Below, in pieces: positions 1 through 7,698 of a stretch of DNA of 64,000 bases. This DNA comes from Mycobacterium sp. GTDB lineage: Bacteria; Actinomycetota; Actinomycetes; Mycobacteriales; Mycobacteriaceae. Positions within the stretch are counted from its first letter, which is position 1, and every line of letters begins with the position of its first letter. The stretch lies in assembly GCF_004298145.1 (NCBI RefSeq), contig NZ_SCRH01000006.1, positions 44,735 through 108,734 of the forward strand, read 5' to 3'. A program made the translations under genes and the position numbers. The notes beneath the pieces are model-generated. The model saw nothing but the letters and a program-made list of their open reading frames with translations. It was not told where the DNA came from and did no database searches.

Positions 1-1
1 G

Positions 2-94
2 GAGCCGTTGGGCGCCATCGCCATCGGCTATGCCGCCGACCCCGCCGGCCCGCGCGACGCCGCGGACGCCGGGGATCTACTGATCCGCAGGTAA
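2..94 (+). CDS. fbiB: C-terminus of FbiB (coenzyme F420 gamma-glutamyl ligase), partial
   Basis: The window opens inside a reading frame that ends at the TAA at 92-94; only 30 residues are visible, including PLGAIAIGY and the terminal DLLIRR. In mycobacteria the gene directly before the mamA methyltransferase is fbiB, whose C-terminal half is a nitroreductase-like domain that helps add the glutamate tail and reduce dehydro-F420-0. The assignment rests on the order of the genes and on the tail looking right for that family; too little is present to judge domains. Confidence 0.65.
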   Translation, partial: EPLGAIAIGYAADPAGPRDAADAGDLLIRR

Positions 95-116
95 GCCGGA
101 GTTTTCCGAGATACTG

Positions 117-1709
117 ATGCCCATGAAGTTCACGGGCAAGGCGGCGGCCTCGGCCGACAAGGCCCGCGGCGGCTACTACACCCCCGCACCGGTGGCGAAG
201 TTCCTGGCCCACTGGGTTCGCGAGGCCGGCCCGAAGATCGTCGAACCGTCCTGCGGCGACGGTGCGATCCTGCGCGAGTTGGCCGGGCTCAGCGACCGGG
301 TGCACGGGGTCGAGCTGATCGCGCGCGAGGCGGCCAAGGCCCGGCGGTTCGCTCCCGTCGACGCCGAGAGCCTGTTCACCTGGCTCACCGGCACCGACGC
401 CGGCGGCTGGGACGGGGTCGCCGGCAACCCGCCCTACATCCGGTTCGGCAACTGGGCAGCGCAGCAGCGCGACCCGGCGCTGGAACTCATGCGGCGCGCG
501 GGCCTGCGCCCGACCAGGCTGACCAACGCCTGGGTGCCGTTCGTCGTGGCGAGCACCGTGTTGGTGCGCGACGGCGGGCGGGTGGGGCTGGTGCTTCCGG
601 CCGAGCTGCTGCAGGTCACCTACGCCGCACAGCTGCGCGACTTTCTGCTGCGCCGATTCCGCGACATCACGCTGCTGACCTTCGAGCGCCTGGTGTTCGA
701 CGGCATCCTGCAAGAGGTCGTGTTGTTCTGCGGCGTCGTCGGCCCCGGTCCCGCCCGCATCCGCACCGTGCACCTGCTCGACGCCGGTGCGCTGGCCGAC
801 GCCGACCTGGACGTCGAATGGGCGCCCGCGCTGCTGCACGAAAACGAGAAGTGGACGAAGTACTTTCTGGACCCCGCCGCGATCCGGCTGCTGCGGGCGC
901 TCAGGGGCTCCGAGGCGTTGACCCCGCTCGGGTCTCTAGCCGAGGTGGATGTGGGCATCGTGACCGGGCGCAACGCCTTTTTCACCCTGACCGACGCCCA
1001 GGCCCGGGAGCTGGGGCTGCGCCAACACTGCGTCCCGCTCGTCTCGCGCAGCGCCCAGCTGTCCGGGCTGGTGTACGACGCCGATTGCCGGGCAAGCGAT
1101 GTCGCCGCCGGACACCGCAGCTGGCTGCTCAACGCGCCGCGTGAGCCGGCCGATCCCGCACTGATCGCCCACATCCGCGCCGGGGAGGCGGCCGGCGTGC
1201 ACCGTGGTTATAAGTGCTCGCTCCGCAAGCCCTGGTGGAGCACGCCGTCGCTGTGGGTGCCAGAGTTGTTCCTGCTGCGCCAGATTCACCGGGCGCCGCG
1301 GTTGACCGTCAACGCCGCCGCAGCGACGAGCACCGATACCGTGCATCGGGTGCGTCTCGCCACCCGCTCCGATGCCCGGGTCGACCCGGCTGCGCTGGCC
1401 GCGGTGTTCCACAACAGCGTGACGTTCGCCTTCACCGAGATCATGGGCCGCAGCTACGGCGGGGGCGTGCTGGAGCTGGAGCCCCGCGAAGCCGAGCAGC
1501 TGCCCCTTCCCCCGCCGGAGCACGCCGACCCCGAACTCGCCTGCGATGTCGACCTGCTGTTGAAGGCCGACGAGATCGAGAAGGCGCTCGACCTCGTCGA
1601 CCGCCGCGTGCTGATCGAGCGGCTGGGCCTGCCGGCCGCGGCGGTGGCGGACTGCCGCGCGGCGTGGGTGTCGCTGGCCGATCGCAGGAAACGGCGGGGC
1701 TCGCGGTGA
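117..1709 (+). CDS. mamA: N6-adenine DNA methyltransferase MamA (Rv3263-like)
   Basis: A 530-residue class I SAM-dependent DNA methyltransferase. The SAM-binding motif I region reads EPSCGDGA (about residues 43-50), preceded by a GYYTP motif (19-23) typical of N6-adenine enzymes, and the catalytic NPPY motif lies at 104-107. The C-terminal half resembles a target-recognition domain. In Mtb the orthologue Rv3263 methylates the adenine in CTGGAG/CTCCAG and alters expression of genes whose promoters carry the site; this is known for that enzyme and inferred here. No restriction endonuclease gene is adjacent, so it looks like an orphan methylase. The ATG at 117 is used; a second in-frame ATG at 123 is equally possible. 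The stop overlaps the start of the NUDIX gene (GTGA), suggesting cotranscription. Confidence 0.87.
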   Translation: MPMKFTGKAAASADKARGGYYTPAPVAKFLAHWVREAGPKIVEPSCGDGAILRELAGLSDRVHGVELIAREAAKARRFAPVDAESLFTWLTGTDAGGWDGVAGNPPYIRFGNWAAQQRDPALELMRRAGLRPTRLTNAWVPFVVASTVLVRDGGRVGLVLPAELLQVTYAAQLRDFLLRRFRDITLLTFERLVFDGILQEVVLFCGVVGPGPARIRTVHLLDAGALADADLDVEWAPALLHENEKWTKYFLDPAAIRLLRALRGSEALTPLGSLAEVDVGIVTGRNAFFTLTDAQARELGLRQHCVPLVSRSAQLSGLVYDADCRASDVAAGHRSWLLNAPREPADPALIAHIRAGEAAGVHRGYKCSLRKPWWSTPSLWVPELFLLRQIHRAPRLTVNAAAATSTDTVHRVRLATRSDARVDPAALAAVFHNSVTFAFTEIMGRSYGGGVLELEPREAEQLPLPPPEHADPELACDVDLLLKADEIEKALDLVDRRVLIERLGLPAAAVADCRAAWVSLADRRKRRGSR

Positions 1710-2248
1710 GCCTGCGCGAGTCGGCGATCGCGATCCTATCCACCTGGGAGCCCCCCGATGCGGCCCAGGATTCGTTGCGGCACGCCGTCTTGGCCTTCGT
1801 GCACGCCCGCGCCGACGCGTGCCGCCGCGAGTGCGTGCCGGGCCACGTCACCGCCTCGGCGCTGGTGCTCGATCACACCGGCGGCCAGGTGCTGCTGACG
1901 TTGCATCGCCGGCTGGGGCGCTGGGTGCAGCTGGGCGGGCACTGCGACGACGACGACGCCGACATCGTCGCGGCGGCGTTGCGTGAGGCCACCGAGGAGT
2001 CCGGGGTCGACGGGCTGCGCATCGAACCCGAGTTGGCCGCGGTGCACGTGCACCCGGTGGTCTGCTCGCTGGGGGTGCCGACCCGCCATCTGGATTTGCA
2101 GTTCGTGGCGCACGCGCCGGCCGGCGCCCAGATCGCGATCAGCGACGAGTCCGAGGACCTGCGATGGTGGCCCGCCGACGCGTTGCCGGCCGGCAGCGAT
2201 CACGCTCTGGCGTATCTGGTTTCGCGGGCCCGGGCCCGCCGAGCGTGA
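1706..2248 (+). CDS. NUDIX hydrolase
   Basis: A 180-residue protein starting at a GTG that overlaps the mamA stop by four bases. A NUDIX box is visible around residues 77-100 (GGHCDDDDAD followed by REATEESGV). The spacing has one extra residue compared with the canonical GX5EX7REUXEEXGU, and the usual first Glu is Asp, as in a common actinobacterial GGH-type subgroup. The fold hydrolyses nucleoside diphosphates linked to another group; the substrate cannot be told. I do not recall this gene between Rv3263 and Rv3264c in Mtb, so it may be a lineage-specific neighbour. Translational coupling to mamA is the only hint of a shared role. Confidence 0.8.
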   Translation: MSLRESAIAILSTWEPPDAAQDSLRHAVLAFVHARADACRRECVPGHVTASALVLDHTGGQVLLTLHRRLGRWVQLGGHCDDDDADIVAAALREATEESGVDGLRIEPELAAVHVHPVVCSLGVPTRHLDLQFVAHAPAGAQIAISDESEDLRWWPADALPAGSDHALAYLVSRARARRA

Positions 2249-2297
2249 CTGTGGTGTCACGTTCGGCGTCGAGCGTGACTGTGGCGTCAGGCTCGGC
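2238..2297. terminator. Two tandem hairpins between convergent genes
   Basis: Two successive near-identical 30-base units each fold on themselves. Unit 1 (2238-2267) pairs GCCGAGCGTGAC with GTCACGTTCGGC around a 6-base loop, with one G-T wobble. Unit 2 (2268-2297) repeats it with a few changes. They sit across the end of the NUDIX gene and 24 bases before the end of manB on the other strand, the expected place for a bidirectional terminator. There is no U-tract, as is common in mycobacteria. Confidence 0.6.
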
Positions 2298-2321
2298 GGC
2301 GGGAATGCCGGCGTACCGCGC

Positions 2322-3398
2322 CTACACGTCGCTCGAGTAGCGGATCCCGCCGTCGGGAATCGAGACACCGGGCCACACCCGGGCGCCGCGCAGCAGTTCG
2401 CACCGCGCGCCGATGTCGGCGCCGTCGCCGATCACCCCGTCGCGGATCAGGGCCCGCGGACCGATGCGCGCACCGAATCCGATGATCGAGCGCTCGATCA
2501 CGCTGCCGGCCTCGACCTTGGCGCCGTCGAAGATCACCGCGCCGTCCAACCGGACGCCGGGCCCGATCTCCGCGCCCCGCCCCACCACGGTGCCGCCGAT
2601 CAGCACCGCGCCCGGCGACACCGCGGCACCGTCGTGCACCAACTGCTCGCCGCGGTGGCCGTGCAGGGCAGGCGACGGCGCGATGCCGCGCACCAGATCC
2701 GCCGACCCCCGGACGAAGTCCTCCGGGGTGCCCATGTCGCGCCAGTAGCTGGCGTCGACGTAGCCGCACACCTTGACGCCCGGATCGGAGAGCAGCGCGG
2801 GGAACACTTCGCGTTCCACCGAAACCGCACGGCCGCGCGGAATCCGGTCGATCATGGCGCGCGAGAACACATAGCAGCCGGCGTTGATCTGGTCGGTCGG
2901 GGGATCCGGGGTCTTCTCCAGGAAGGCGGTGACGCGGCCCTCCTCGGTGGTCACACAGCCGAACGCCCGCGGGTCGCCCACCCGGACCAGGTGCAGGGTG
3001 ACGTCGGACTCCTGGGCGGAGTGGAAGTCGAGCATCTGGTGCAGGTCGGCGCCGGAGAGCACGTCGCCGTTGAACACCATCACGGTGTCGTGCCGCAGAT
3101 GGTCGGCGACATTGGCGATGCCGCCGCCGGTGCCCAGCGGCCGCTCCTCGGTGACGTATTCGATCTGCAGGCCCAGCTTGGAGCCGTCACCGAACTCCGC
3201 CTCGAAGACGGCGGCCCGGTACGACGTGCTCAAGATGACGTGCTCAATGCCCGCGGCGGCGACCCGCGACAGCAGATGGGTGAGGAACGGCAGTCCCGCG
3301 GTGGGCAGCATGGGCTTGGGCGCCGACAGCGTCAGCGGCCGCAGCCGGGTGCCCTTGCCGCCGACCAGGATCACGACGTCGACTTGCGGAGTTCCCAC
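2322..3398 (-). CDS. manB: Mannose-1-phosphate guanylyltransferase ManB (Rv3264c-like)
   Basis: A 358-residue nucleotidyltransferase that would make GDP-mannose from mannose-1-phosphate and GTP, the donor precursor for PIMs, lipomannan and lipoarabinomannan. The N-terminal signature GGKGTRLRPLT is at residues 13-23, followed by the sugar-nucleotidyltransferase domain to about 230. A C-terminal left-handed beta-helix of hexapeptide repeats follows (for example GAEIGPGVRLDGAVIFDGA). Length and sequence agree with Mtb Rv3264c as I recall it (359 aa); the same family also includes glucose-1-phosphate thymidylyltransferases, so it was once called rmlA2. Start is a GTG one base after the wbbL stop, so it is the last gene of a rmlD-wbbL-manB operon. 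Confidence 0.9.
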   Translation of the reverse strand: MGTPQVDVVILVGGKGTRLRPLTLSAPKPMLPTAGLPFLTHLLSRVAAAGIEHVILSTSYRAAVFEAEFGDGSKLGLQIEYVTEERPLGTGGGIANVADHLRHDTVMVFNGDVLSGADLHQMLDFHSAQESDVTLHLVRVGDPRAFGCVTTEEGRVTAFLEKTPDPPTDQINAGCYVFSRAMIDRIPRGRAVSVEREVFPALLSDPGVKVCGYVDASYWRDMGTPEDFVRGSADLVRGIAPSPALHGHRGEQLVHDGAAVSPGAVLIGGTVVGRGAEIGPGVRLDGAVIFDGAKVEAGSVIERSIIGFGARIGPRALIRDGVIGDGADIGARCELLRGARVWPGVSIPDGGIRYSSDV

Positions 3399-3399
3399 C

Positions 3400-4290
3400 T
3401 CAGTGTCGCCCTTCTGCCGGTTTCCGCCGGGCGGATGCGCGGACCGCGTTGCGCACCATCAGGCGGGAACGTACCGCCAACGAGGCGCGCAGCACCCAGC
3501 GCAGCGGCGCACGCAACCACCCGGCGTGCCGGTCGGCCAGAAACATATACGTGCTCTTGTGGTGGGCGGCCAGGTGGCTGGCCGGGTCCCCGCCGGTGGA
3601 GTGGCCCTTGTGGTGCAGGACCTCCGCCGACGGCACGTAGATGGAAAGCCAGCCGGCCTTGCCGAGCCGGTCGCCGAGGTCGACGTCCTCCATGTACATG
3701 AAGTAGCGCTCATCGAACCCGCCGATCTGGCCGAACGCCGACCGGCGCACCAGCAGGCACGACCCCGACAGCCAGCCCACCGGCCGCTCGCTGGGCTCCA
3801 GCCGCTCCTGGCGGTACGCCGCCGACCACGGGTTGGTCTTCCAGAACGGCCCGACCACCGCGTGCATGCCGCCGCGGATCAGGCTCGGCAGGTGGCGCGC
3901 CGACGGGTACACGGACCCGTCGGGGTCGCGGACCAGCGGGCCCAGGGCACCGGCGTGCGGCCAGCGCGACGCGGCGTCCAGCAGGGCGTCGATGCTGCCC
4001 GGGCCCCACTGCACGTCGGGGTTGGCCACGATCACCCAGTCGTCCTCGCGGTCGAGCCGCGTGACGGCGCGATTCACCGCGGTCCCGTAGCCGAGGTTGG
4101 CTCCGGTGTGAAACAGCCGCACGTTGGGGTAACGATCGACCGCCGCCTGCGGGGTGCCGTCGGTGGAGCCGTTGTCGGCCAGCAGCACGCACACCTCCCG
4201 CTCCGTGGCCAGCGACAGCGAGGCCAAAAAGCGCTCCAGGTGCGGACCCGGTGAGTAGGTCACCGTCACGACCGGCAGGACGTCAGTCAC
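3400..4290 (-). CDS. wbbL: Rhamnosyltransferase WbbL (mycolyl-arabinogalactan linker unit)
   Basis: A 296-residue family 2 glycosyltransferase. In mycobacteria WbbL transfers rhamnose from dTDP-rhamnose to decaprenyl-PP-GlcNAc, making the disaccharide that anchors arabinogalactan to peptidoglycan; it acts on the cytoplasmic face of the membrane and is essential. Visible motifs are VTVTYSPGPHL at the N-terminus, LADNGSTDGT, the DXD-like ANPDV, and FMYMEDVDLGDR, which carries the probable catalytic base. The frame stays open far upstream, but the GTG at 4290 (VTDVLPVV) fits the family length of about 300 residues. It overlaps the end of rmlD by eight bases, consistent with translational coupling to the gene that makes its sugar donor. 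Confidence 0.9.
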   Translation of the reverse strand: MTDVLPVVTVTYSPGPHLERFLASLSLATEREVCVLLADNGSTDGTPQAAVDRYPNVRLFHTGANLGYGTAVNRAVTRLDREDDWVIVANPDVQWGPGSIDALLDAASRWPHAGALGPLVRDPDGSVYPSARHLPSLIRGGMHAVVGPFWKTNPWSAAYRQERLEPSERPVGWLSGSCLLVRRSAFGQIGGFDERYFMYMEDVDLGDRLGKAGWLSIYVPSAEVLHHKGHSTGGDPASHLAAHHKSTYMFLADRHAGWLRAPLRWVLRASLAVRSRLMVRNAVRASARRKPAEGRH

Positions 4291-5197
4291 GCGTCGAGGG
4301 TAACGGTCGATCGGCCGCGGCACCGTCTCCAGAGGCCGCCAGTGCCGCGACAAGCGCGGGGCGCCAGGGCCGCAGCGGGCGCAGCCCGGCCGCCGCGGAC
4401 TGACCACCGGACAGCGCGGAGTAGGTGGGACGCGGCGCCGGCCGGGGAAAGTGGTCGGTGCTGACCGGCCGCACCCGCGCCGCGTCGGCGCCGCATTCCT
4501 CGAAGACGGCGCGGGCCTGGTCGAATCGCGAAACCGCGCCCTCGTTGGCGGCGTGCAGGATCGGGCCGGGCACGCGATCGTCGACGATCTGCAGCAGCGC
4601 TGCGGCCAGGTCGCCGACGTAGGTCGGGGAGCCGGTCTGGTCGTCGACCACATCCACCGGGCCATCCCCGGCGGCCAGCCGGCGCATGACGGCGACGAAG
4701 TCCTTGCCGGTGCCGCCGGTGTAGACCCAGGCGGTGCGGACCACTATGCCTTCCGACGCCTCGGGCAGCGCCGCCAGGACGGCCTGCTCCCCCGCGGCCT
4801 TGCTGCGGGCGTACACACCCTGGGGCGCGGTCCGATCGCTGGGCTCGTAGGGCCGCGGCGCCGCGCCGCCGAAGTCTCCGTTGAAGACGTAGTCGGTCGA
4901 CACGTGGATCAACTGGGCGCCGACCCGCGCGCACGCCCGCGCGATGTGCCCGGGACCGGCTTCGTTGACGGCGAAGGCGCGCGCCTCGTCGGTCTCGGCG
5001 CCATCGACATCTGTGTATGCCGCGCAGTTGATCACCACGTCACCGCGCTGCACGATCCGCTCGGCGGCCGCGGGGTCGGTGATGTCGAACTGCGACGACG
5101 TCAGCGGCAGGACGTCACGGCCCTGAGTTGTCGCCAGCGAGCTCAAATAGCCGCCCAGCTGCCCACCGGCACCGGCGATCACGATCCTGCCCGACAT
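4283..5197 (-). CDS. rmlD: dTDP-4-dehydrorhamnose reductase RmlD
   Basis: A 304-residue short-chain dehydrogenase/reductase that performs the last step of dTDP-L-rhamnose synthesis, feeding WbbL encoded just downstream. The N-terminal Rossmann motif is GAGGQLGGYL, and the catalytic triad region is visible as HVSTDYVF and YARSKAAGE (YxxxK). DVVDDQTGSPTYV, the substrate-binding segment of this family, is also present. The frame extends to 5230, but the ATG at 5197 (MSGRIVIAGAGG) matches the recalled Mtb length exactly. The C-terminus LPSTRD is shared with Mtb RmlD. First gene of the rmlD-wbbL-manB operon, divergent from lcp1. Confidence 0.92.
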   Translation of the reverse strand: MSGRIVIAGAGGQLGGYLSSLATTQGRDVLPLTSSQFDITDPAAAERIVQRGDVVINCAAYTDVDGAETDEARAFAVNEAGPGHIARACARVGAQLIHVSTDYVFNGDFGGAAPRPYEPSDRTAPQGVYARSKAAGEQAVLAALPEASEGIVVRTAWVYTGGTGKDFVAVMRRLAAGDGPVDVVDDQTGSPTYVGDLAAALLQIVDDRVPGPILHAANEGAVSRFDQARAVFEECGADAARVRPVSTDHFPRPAPRPTYSALSGGQSAAAGLRPLRPWRPALVAALAASGDGAAADRPLPSTRD

Positions 5198-5293
5198 GGT
5201 TCGAGTTTGGCATGGTCCGAAATGCTCCAAGAAATCGCGGGGCAGCGCGGGCCACGCCGCCGTTGGCTACCCGAGAAGCGCATGTGTCGCAAG

Positions 5294-5299
5294 TAATGT
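5294..5299 (+). promoter_or_regulatory. Probable -10 box (TAATGT) of a leaderless lcp1 transcript
   Basis: TAATGT fits the mycobacterial TANNNT -10 consensus and ends six bases before the lcp1 ATG at 5306, so transcription would start at or next to the A of the start codon. No Shine-Dalgarno sequence fits between them, which agrees with a leaderless message. Inferred from spacing only. Confidence 0.5.
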
Positions 5300-5305
5300 A
5301 ATGGG

Positions 5306-6778
5306 ATGCCTGTGCAACGTGTGGTTCGTGTGATTGCCACCGTGCTGACGCTCGCAGTCGTCGTCGGCACCGGGATCGCGTGGAGCAATGTCCGGTCCTT
5401 CGAAGACGGCATCTTTCACATGTCGGCGGCCTCGCTGGGCAAGGGCGGCGACGACGGCGCGATCGACATCCTGCTGGTCGGCCTGGACAGCCGCACCGAC
5501 GCGCACGGCAACCCGCTGTCCCAAGAGGAACTGGACGCGCTGCGGGCCGGCGACGAGGAAGCCACCAACACCGACACGATCATCCTGATCCGGATCCCCA
5601 ACAACGGGAAATCGGCGACCGCGATCTCGATCCCACGCGACTCCTACGTCGCCGCGCCGGGCCTGGGCAAGACCAAGATCAACGGCGTCTACGGCCAGAC
5701 CCGGGAAGCCAAGCGCGCCGGCCTGGTCAGGGCCGGGGACGCCGCGGCGGACGCGGCCGCCCAGGGCACCGAGGCCGGTCGCGAGGCGCTGATCAAGACC
5801 GTCGCCGATCTCACCGGCGTCACCGTCGATCACTACGCCGAGATCGGCCTGCTCGGCTTCTCGCTGATCACCGACGCGCTCGGCGGCGTCGACGTCTGCC
5901 TCAAAGAGCCGGTGTTCGAACCGCTTTCGGGCGCCGACTTCCCGGCGGGCCCGCAGCGGCTCAGCGGCGCGGAGGCGCTCAGCTTCGTGCGCCAGCGCCA
6001 CGAACTGCCGCGCGGCGACCTGGACCGGGTGGTGCGCCAGCAGGTGGTGATGGCCTCGCTGGCCCACCGGGTCATCTCCGGCCGGACGTTGTCCAGCCCC
6101 ACCACGGTGAAGCGCCTGGAAGCCGCCGTGCAGCGTTCGGTGGTGATCTCCGCCGGGTGGGACGTGATGGATTTCGTGCAACAGATGCAGAAGCTGGCCG
6201 GCGGCAACGTCGCCTTCGCCACCATCCCGGTGCTCGACGGCGCCGGCTGGAGCGACGACGGCATGCAGAGCGTGGTGCGGTTGGACCCGCACCAGGTGGC
6301 CGACTGGGTCGCTGGCCTGCTGCACGAACAGGAAGAGGGCAAGACCGAGGAGATCGCCTACACGCCGGCGAAGACGACCGCCAGTGTCGTCAACGACACC
6401 GATATCAACGGGCTGGCCGCGGCGGTGTCAGACGTCTTGAGCGCCAAGGGCTTTGCCACGGGTATGGTGGGCAACAACGATGGCGGGCACGTCAAGGCCA
6501 GCCAGGTTCGCGCCGCCAAGAGCGATGACCTGGGGGCGAAGGAGGTCTCCAAGGAATTGGGTGGGTTGCCGGTGGTCGCCGACACCTCGCTGGCGCCGGG
6601 GGCGGTGCGCGTGGTGTTGGCCAACGACTACAGCGGTCCGGGCTCGGGGCTTTCCGGCACCGAGTCGATCATGCCCGCCCGGGTGTCCACGGCCGGCGCG
6701 GTGGCCGCCAACCCCGACGTTCCGGCGCCGTCGCCGATCCTGACCGCCGGTTCCGACAAGCCCGAGTGCATCAACTGA
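5306..6778 (+). CDS. lcp1: LytR-CpsA-Psr ligase Lcp1/CpsA1 (Rv3267-like)
   Basis: A 490-residue membrane-anchored LCP-family phosphotransferase. A single N-terminal membrane segment (about residues 7-27, VIATVLTLAVVVGTGIAW) is followed by the extracellular LCP domain. That domain has family signatures: DILLVGLDSR, NTDTIILIRI, ISIPRDSYV, KINGVYG and the Arg-rich LSFVRQRHELPRGDLDRV. A LytR_C domain occupies roughly residues 360-450. The Mtb orthologue Rv3267 attaches arabinogalactan to peptidoglycan, so it acts one step after the divergent rmlD-wbbL operon, which makes the linker. Length agrees with Mtb (498 aa). The 3' end overlaps the next gene by 13 bases. Confidence 0.9.
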   Translation: MPVQRVVRVIATVLTLAVVVGTGIAWSNVRSFEDGIFHMSAASLGKGGDDGAIDILLVGLDSRTDAHGNPLSQEELDALRAGDEEATNTDTIILIRIPNNGKSATAISIPRDSYVAAPGLGKTKINGVYGQTREAKRAGLVRAGDAAADAAAQGTEAGREALIKTVADLTGVTVDHYAEIGLLGFSLITDALGGVDVCLKEPVFEPLSGADFPAGPQRLSGAEALSFVRQRHELPRGDLDRVVRQQVVMASLAHRVISGRTLSSPTTVKRLEAAVQRSVVISAGWDVMDFVQQMQKLAGGNVAFATIPVLDGAGWSDDGMQSVVRLDPHQVADWVAGLLHEQEEGKTEEIAYTPAKTTASVVNDTDINGLAAAVSDVLSAKGFATGMVGNNDGGHVKASQVRAAKSDDLGAKEVSKELGGLPVVADTSLAPGAVRVVLANDYSGPGSGLSGTESIMPARVSTAGAVAANPDVPAPSPILTAGSDKPECIN

Positions 6779-7506
6779 GCACGCTCAGCGGGGCCATCCT
6801 CGATCCCCTGCTGCGGGCCGACCCGGTCGGCCCGCGGATCACGTATTACGACGACGCCACCGGCGAGCGCATCGAATTGTCGGGGGTGACGCTGGCGAAC
6901 TGGGCCGCCAAGACGGGCAACCTGTTGCGCGACGAACTCGGGGCCGGGCCGGCCAGCCGGGTCGCGATCCTGCTGCCCGCGCACTGGCAGACGGCGGCGG
7001 TGTTGTTCGGGGTGTGGTGGATCGGCGCCGAGGCGGTGCTGACGGGCCCGGGCGACGTGGCGTCGGACATAGCACTGTGCACGGCCGAGCGCCTCGACGA
7101 GGCGGACGACGCGGTCGCGGGGGGCGAGGTCGCGGTGCTGTCGCTGGATCCGTTCGGCCGTCCGGCACCCGACCTGCCGATCGGCGTGACCGACTACGCG
7201 ACCGCGGTGCGGGTGCACGGCGACCAGATCGTTCCCGAACCGCGTCCGGGCCCGGCGCTGGGCGGGCGATCCGTCGAGGAGATCCTGTTGGATTGCGAAA
7301 GATCTTCCGCGGCAAGGGATTTGACATCCGGCGACCGGGTCCTGTCCAGCGCGTCGTGGACGCGGCCGGACGATTTGGTGGACGGCCTGCTCTCGATCCT
7401 GACCGCCGGGGCGTCGCTGGTGCAGGTCGCCAATCCCGACCCGGCGGCGCTGCAGCGCAGGATCGAGACGGAAAAGGTCACCCGGGTCCTCCCCGACCCA
7501 GCCTGA
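6766..7506 (+). CDS. TIGR03089 family protein (Rv3268-like)
   Basis: A 246-residue protein starting at a GTG inside the end of lcp1 (13-base overlap). It looks like the N-terminal part of an acyl-AMP ligase fold: it contains RVAILLPAHWQTAAVLFGVWWIGAEAV, spaced as in AMP-dependent synthetases, but it lacks the ATP-binding P-loop and the C-terminal lid, so adenylation activity is not expected. Actinobacteria carry this conserved short family of unknown role, usually next to cpsA/lcp1 as here. Residues 150-246 keep a fold-like pattern but no catalytic motif was recognised. Function unknown; coupling to lcp1 suggests a link to the cell envelope. Confidence 0.8.
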   Translation: MHQLSTLSGAILDPLLRADPVGPRITYYDDATGERIELSGVTLANWAAKTGNLLRDELGAGPASRVAILLPAHWQTAAVLFGVWWIGAEAVLTGPGDVASDIALCTAERLDEADDAVAGGEVAVLSLDPFGRPAPDLPIGVTDYATAVRVHGDQIVPEPRPGPALGGRSVEEILLDCERSSAARDLTSGDRVLSSASWTRPDDLVDGLLSILTAGASLVQVANPDPAALQRRIETEKVTRVLPDPA

Positions 7507-7536
7507 CGTACCTGGTAGCGCACTTCCGCGACCTCG

Positions 7537-7555
7537 ACAGGTTAGGTAAACCAAT
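7537..7555. promoter_or_regulatory. IdeR-like iron box upstream of a PPE gene (candidate)
   Basis: The 19 bases ACAGGTTAGGTAAACCAAT match 13 of 19 positions of the mycobacterial IdeR consensus TTAGGTTAGGCTAACCTAA, including the contiguous core AGGTTAGG and AACC. They lie 144 bases upstream of the PPE start in the 192-base gap that separates it from the TIGR03089 gene. IdeR control of other PPE genes is known in Mtb; control here is inferred. Confidence 0.35.
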
Positions 7556-7698
7556 GCTAATTTTCAGGGGTTAGCTGAGTGTCGAGCCGGGGGGCAGAGC
7601 TTGGATGACTGCGACGCCGGCACGCTTGGGACTCGGGCCGGCGCCAATTACGCGGTCGGTGACGCGGCGGGGGCGCCGTGTCTGGATGGCCGCGGCTC

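Noticed and set aside
1983..3701. 572-codon plus-strand frame across the NUDIX, manB and wbbL genes
   Set aside because: Antisense to manB and wbbL, both clearly coding on the minus strand; the frame is a GC-bias shadow.
7681..7698. Upstream starts for the PPE gene (codons from 7678)
   Set aside because: PPE proteins begin within about ten residues of the PPE motif; the ATG at 7699 satisfies this.
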